This document shows positions 60,882-64,000 of a DNA stretch of 64,000 nucleotides, in pieces (position 1 is the first letter of the stretch; each line of letters begins with the position of its first letter). A model generated the notes under the pieces. That model made no database searches. It was not told where the DNA came from and saw only the letters and a list, made by a program, of their open reading frames with translations. Source of the stretch: VMCP01 sp964527775. GTDB taxonomy: Bacteria > Bacteroidota > Bacteroidia > NS11-12g > UBA955. Made by a program: the position numbers and the translations under genes. The DNA is taken from contig CAZGQS010000010.1 in assembly GCA_964527775.1 (NCBI GenBank), positions 7,554 to 71,553 on the forward strand, in the 5' to 3' direction.

Positions 60882-63221
60882 TTAATTCTCCATCACTTTT
60901 ACCCAAGCTTTCACAAAGTCATCAACGAATTTCTTCTTTGAATCTGACTGAGCGTAAACTTCGGCGAGCGCGCGTAATTCAGAATTTGAGCCGAAGACTA
61001 AGTCAGCACGAGTGGCCTTCCATTTGGTAGCTCCAGATTTTCTGTCTTTTCCTTCGAAGATCAATTTAGTGTCGTCAATGGCTTGCCATTGGGTGCTCAT
61101 ATCCAACAGATTTACAAAGAAATCATTGGTCAAGCTGCCAGGAGTGGAAGTAAAAACGCCCAAATTTGAGTTATCATAATTTGCACCTAAAACGCGCATT
61201 CCACCAACCAAAACGGTCATTTCAGGAGGCGTCAGTTTCAACATTTGTGCTTTGTCAACCAACAATTCTTCAGTAGAAAGGGTATATTGTGCTTTTTGGT
61301 AGTTTCTGAATCCATCGGCCATCGGTTCAAGAACTGCTTGGCCAGCAATGTCGGTTTGATCTTGCGAAGCATCCATTCTACCAGGTTTGAAAGGAACCGA
61401 AATGGTATATCCAGCGTTTTTTGCCGCAGTTTCCACGCCAACACATCCCCCCAAAACAATCAAATCCGCCATCGATATCTTTACATCTTTGCTCTTTGAG
61501 TTGAACGCCGTTTGAATTTCAGCGTATTTCGCCAAGACTTTTTCCAATTGCTTGGGATTGTTCACTTGCCAACCTCTTTGAGGAGTAAGCAAAATGCGAG
61601 CGCCGTTGCTTCCTCCGCGCAAATCAGAACCTCTGTAAGTAGATGCAGATGCCCATGCCGTCGAAACCAACTCATTGACAGTCAATCCTGTTTTACTGAT
61701 AGACACCTTCAATGCCGCAATTTCCTTAGCTCCAACCAACTTATGATTTACCGCTGGAATGGGGTCTTGCCAAATAAAACTTTCTTTGGGAACCTCTGGA
61801 CCTGAATAATTCCAGCTATTGCCCATATCTCTATGGGTCAACTTGAACCATGCCTTTCCAAAAGCCACTTCAAATTCTTTGGGATTCTCGTAAAATCTGC
61901 GAGAAATCTTCTCATAAACAGGGTCAAATCTCAAACTCAAATCTGTGGTTAACATGGTTGGCAAGTGCTTTTTATTTGGATCAAAAGCATCTGGTACCAT
62001 AGGTTTTGCGTCTTTGGCTACCCACTGGTGGGCACCTGCAGGAGATTTCGACAATTCCCATTCATGTGAAAATAGAGCTTTGAAAAATCCATGTCCCCAC
62101 TGTGTTGGAGTGGTTGTCCAGGTAACTTCCAACCCCGAAGTGATGGCATCTTTACCAACACCACTATTGTAAGTGCTGGTCCAACCCATTCCTTGTTCTT
62201 CAATAGATGCCGCTTCGGGCTCCTTGCCAACGTGCGACGCAGGACCGGCTCCGTGAGTCTTTCCGAATGTATGTCCCCCGGCAATCAAAGCCACCGTCTC
62301 TTCGTCGTTCATACCCATTCTTCCGAAAGTTTCGCGAATATCTTTTGCCGCTGCCACAGGATCAGGGTTTCCGTTAGGACCCTCCGGATTCACGTAGATC
62401 AAGCCCATTTGAACCGCTGCCAAGGGATTTTCCAACTGGCGACCTTCCGCGTAACGCTTATCATCCAACCACTTAGACTCTGGACCCCAATATACATTGC
62501 TGGCTGGCTCCCAAACGTCTGCACGGCCACCGCTGAAACCGATGGTTGGGAATCCCATTTGCTCGAGAGATACGTTTCCGGCCAAAATCATCAAGTCGGC
62601 CCAAGATATTTTATTGCCATATTTTTGCTTAATGGGCCACAACAAGCGGCGAGCCTTGTCTAAATTGGCATTATCGGGCCAGCTGTTGATAGGCGCAAAA
62701 CGTTGTTGTCCTTCGCGCGAACCTCCACGACCGTCACCCGTTCTATAGGTTCCAGCACTGTGCCAAGCCATACGAATGAAAAGTGGGCCGTAATTTCCGT
62801 AATCGGCGGGCCACCAATCTTGCGATTGGGTCAAGACTGCCTTGATATCATTCTTCAGTGCAAAATAATCTAAAGAGTTAAATTCTTTTTTATAGTTAAA
62901 ATCACTTCCTAGTGGATTTGAGGCTGCTGAATTTTGTCTCAACACGCTCAAATCTAACTGATTGGGCCACCATTCGCGATTTGACTGCGGTTTGTTCACC
63001 GAGCGTTCCATGAAGGTTTTGGTGTTCTCAGACGCTGACGGGTGTGCGTTTTGTTTTCCTGTTGGATTCGCTGACGCTGAGGGACCGTGAGCTGGAGCTG
63101 CGGTACCATTGGCATCAAAATGGAAGGGACAGCCACCGCTTTTAGCATCAGCCGCTGAATGCGCCTGCGCTCCGAGCCTCAAAGAGACCACGAACGATGC
63201 AATTAAAACTAACTTTTTCAT
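60882..63221 (-). CDS. katG: Catalase-peroxidase KatG, exported form
   Basis: A 779-residue bifunctional heme enzyme that removes hydrogen peroxide. Distal-side motif IRMAWHSAGTYR (Trp of the Met-Tyr-Trp crosslink), YVNPEGPNG (Tyr) and proximal heme ligand in ALIAGGHTFGKTHGAG are present, and the C-terminal non-heme repeat of the fold follows (VSTAWASASTYRGSDLRGGSNGAR). Unlike the usual cytoplasmic KatG, it begins with a signal peptide (MKKLVLIASFVVSLRLGAQA), so it is likely periplasmic, like KatP-type enzymes. The ATG at 63221 follows a TAACTTTG box; 18 further upstream codons are open but lie before it. Confidence 0.96.
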   Translation of the reverse strand: MKKLVLIASFVVSLRLGAQAHSAADAKSGGCPFHFDANGTAAPAHGPSASANPTGKQNAHPSASENTKTFMERSVNKPQSNREWWPNQLDLSVLRQNSAASNPLGSDFNYKKEFNSLDYFALKNDIKAVLTQSQDWWPADYGNYGPLFIRMAWHSAGTYRTGDGRGGSREGQQRFAPINSWPDNANLDKARRLLWPIKQKYGNKISWADLMILAGNVSLEQMGFPTIGFSGGRADVWEPASNVYWGPESKWLDDKRYAEGRQLENPLAAVQMGLIYVNPEGPNGNPDPVAAAKDIRETFGRMGMNDEETVALIAGGHTFGKTHGAGPASHVGKEPEAASIEEQGMGWTSTYNSGVGKDAITSGLEVTWTTTPTQWGHGFFKALFSHEWELSKSPAGAHQWVAKDAKPMVPDAFDPNKKHLPTMLTTDLSLRFDPVYEKISRRFYENPKEFEVAFGKAWFKLTHRDMGNSWNYSGPEVPKESFIWQDPIPAVNHKLVGAKEIAALKVSISKTGLTVNELVSTAWASASTYRGSDLRGGSNGARILLTPQRGWQVNNPKQLEKVLAKYAEIQTAFNSKSKDVKISMADLIVLGGCVGVETAAKNAGYTISVPFKPGRMDASQDQTDIAGQAVLEPMADGFRNYQKAQYTLSTEELLVDKAQMLKLTPPEMTVLVGGMRVLGANYDNSNLGVFTSTPGSLTNDFFVNLLDMSTQWQAIDDTKLIFEGKDRKSGATKWKATRADLVFGSNSELRALAEVYAQSDSKKKFVDDFVKAWVKVMEN

Positions 63222-63230
63222 AATGTACCG

Positions 63231-63238
63231 CAAAGTTA
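63231..63238 (-). promoter_or_regulatory. -7 box of katG
   Basis: TAACTTTG fits TAnnTTTG, nine bases before the ATG at 63221. Confidence 0.5.
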
Positions 63239-63301
63239 CCGCGATCGATTTATATATATTAGTTATAAAAACCAATAATACATTTATTTTTTAAATGAAA
63301 A

Positions 63302-63391
63302 TCGGTGTTTGGTTTTCGGCGGGCAGCCGTCAGCGGTCAGCCGTCTATACTCTAAACTCTCCCCTCTAAACTCTAAACCCTGCGTTCTAAA
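63302..63391. repeat. Mosaic simple-repeat island 7 after hicB
   Basis: Contains GGTGTTTGG, GGGCAGCCGTCAGCGGTCAG and several CTCTAAA/TCTAAACTC units. It lies between the hicB stop and the katG promoter, about 60 bases upstream of the katG -7 box. Confidence 0.85.
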
Positions 63392-63392
63392 C

Positions 63393-63782
63393 TCATTTAA
63401 CCACCAATGTAATTTCTGAAAGTTCCTTTCCCATTTGACGGATACCATCCATAATTTTCTCTAATTGCTTTGGCGATGGTTGTTTTTTCCCTTTAACATA
63501 TTGTGACAAAAGAGTAGGATTCATACCGATGCGTTCGGCCAAGAACCGCCCGTTGAGCACCTTGTAATAACGGAAGAACTGTTGCAAATCAAATGTCATT
63601 TCAACATGCCTATCTGTAACTACTACCCCATCTTCTTCCAAAGAAAAATTCAACGCCTCCAAGACGTTTGATTGTAATTCTGAGATTGATTTACCCGTGG
63701 TATACACAGCACATTCTTCCACAACTGCCGAGTAACCAGTGTCAGTTTTTTCAATAATCGCGTAATATTTTGGCTTTTTCAT
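63393..63782 (-). CDS. hicB: HicB-family antitoxin with helix-turn-helix
   Basis: A 129-residue protein: an N-terminal partial RNase H-like HicB domain (YYAIIEKTDTGYSAVVEECAVYTTGKSISELQSNVLEALNFSLEE) and a C-terminal helix-turn-helix (LAERIGMNPTLLSQYVKGKKQPSPKQLEKI). HicB neutralises the HicA toxin and represses its own promoter through the DNA-binding domain. It overlaps hicA by four bases (ATGA). Confidence 0.9.
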   Translation of the reverse strand: MKKPKYYAIIEKTDTGYSAVVEECAVYTTGKSISELQSNVLEALNFSLEEDGVVVTDRHVEMTFDLQQFFRYYKVLNGRFLAERIGMNPTLLSQYVKGKKQPSPKQLEKIMDGIRQMGKELSEITLVVK

Positions 63783-63964
63783 GTTATACCTGCTTGTTTA
63801 AATAGTTTTTTCTCTAATCCTTTTCCCAATTCTTGACTACCATGATTTGGAAAAATGATTGTACCTAATTTTATTGAATGTTTTAATTTCACATGCGAAC
63901 CTTTTTGAGACTCAATAAACCAACCATCCCTCATTAAAATCCTCAACGCCTCCGAACACTTCAC
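63779..63964 (-). CDS. hicA: HicA-family mRNA interferase toxin
   Basis: A 61-residue toxin with the double-stranded-RNA-binding-like fold of HicA: LMRDGWFIESQKGSHVKLKH, with the catalytic His in GSH, then IIFPNHGSQELGKGLEKKLFKQAGI. HicA cleaves mRNA when HicB is lost. It starts with GTG at 63964, five bases behind a TACCTTTG box. In this order (toxin first) the antitoxin gene follows. Confidence 0.9.
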   Translation of the reverse strand: MKCSEALRILMRDGWFIESQKGSHVKLKHSIKLGTIIFPNHGSQELGKGLEKKLFKQAGIT

Positions 63965-63969
63965 AAAAT

Positions 63970-63977
63970 CAAAGGTA
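63970..63977 (-). promoter_or_regulatory. -7 box of hicAB
   Basis: TACCTTTG fits TAnnTTTG, five bases before the GTG start of hicA. It supports the GTG start. Confidence 0.5.
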
Positions 63978-64000
63978 TATTTTTATTTACTTTTTAACAA

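Noticed and set aside
62091..62663. 190-codon open frame antisense to katG
   Set aside because: It lies fully inside katG, whose protein is conserved throughout; the frame has no signal of its own.
1..64000. tRNA, rRNA, riboswitch, prophage or insertion sequence
   Set aside because: I looked for T-loop/anticodon arms, transposase motifs and terminal inverted repeats and saw none; no cobalamin or FMN riboswitch-like leader is seen upstream of icmF or ribE.

Overview
This 64 kb window is chromosomal DNA from a member of the Bacteroidota, probably Flavobacteriales-like. The evidence is type IX secretion C-terminal domains (type A on one protein, CHU_C/type B with PKD repeats on another), a short primary sigma factor of the Bacteroidota kind, many outer-membrane beta-barrels and Omp28/GSCFA-type families, an SdhCAB of Bacteroidota type, and many promoters with the Bacteroidota -7 box TAnnTTTG, often only a few bases from the start codon. 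G+C looks to be near 40% by eye. Most genes are housekeeping. I see no rRNA, tRNA, CRISPR array, prophage or insertion sequence. One 100-N assembly gap lies at 10321-10420.

Layout. 1-6.3 kb: 5' end of urocanate hydratase, Tex, a rhodanese lipoprotein and the fused B12 mutase IcmF. 6.5-10.2 kb: a small membrane protein, a GSCFA protein, a lipoprotein, a ChrA transporter and an exported protein. 10.5-18 kb: an SDR reductase, a TPR-like lipoprotein, topoisomerase IV ParE, a polytopic membrane protein, AhcY, a 38-residue lipoprotein, DedA and AroE. 18-24.3 kb: an M1 aminopeptidase lipoprotein, FeoAB and RpoD. 24.4-28.9 kb: a giant secreted PKD-repeat protein. 29-34.3 kb: a tightly overlapped operon running adk, HAD phosphatase, T9SS protein, VWA-like membrane protein, mnmA. 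34.4-41 kb: an Omp28/thioredoxin lipoprotein, a crotonase, PAP2, a methyltransferase, an ECF sigma/anti-sigma/barrel operon, and menB. 41-46 kb: a barrel with an M48 protease, and dnaJ-grpE. 46-50 kb: ribE and sdhCAB. 50-57 kb: MATE, an RluA-family synthase, an alkyltransferase-like protein, a thioredoxin-like protein and four barrels. 57-59.7 kb: an exosortase, a partner membrane protein and a barrel in one overlapping operon, plus an SRPBCC protein. 60-64 kb: an exported protein, an exported catalase-peroxidase and a HicAB toxin-antitoxin pair.

The features that ordinary gene annotation does not explain are these. (1) Seven islands of mosaic simple-sequence repeats built from a shared vocabulary of mostly 7-9 base words, each touching at least one gene 3' end and none lying between divergent genes. 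(2) An over-represented, mostly plus-strand G-rich word, CGGGGGA, usually preceded by T-runs. (3) The exosortase operon, with no recognisable substrate in the window. (4) Convergent gene pairs that either overlap, carry a hairpin terminator, or carry a repeat island. Functions are inferred from motifs read by eye; no database search was run.
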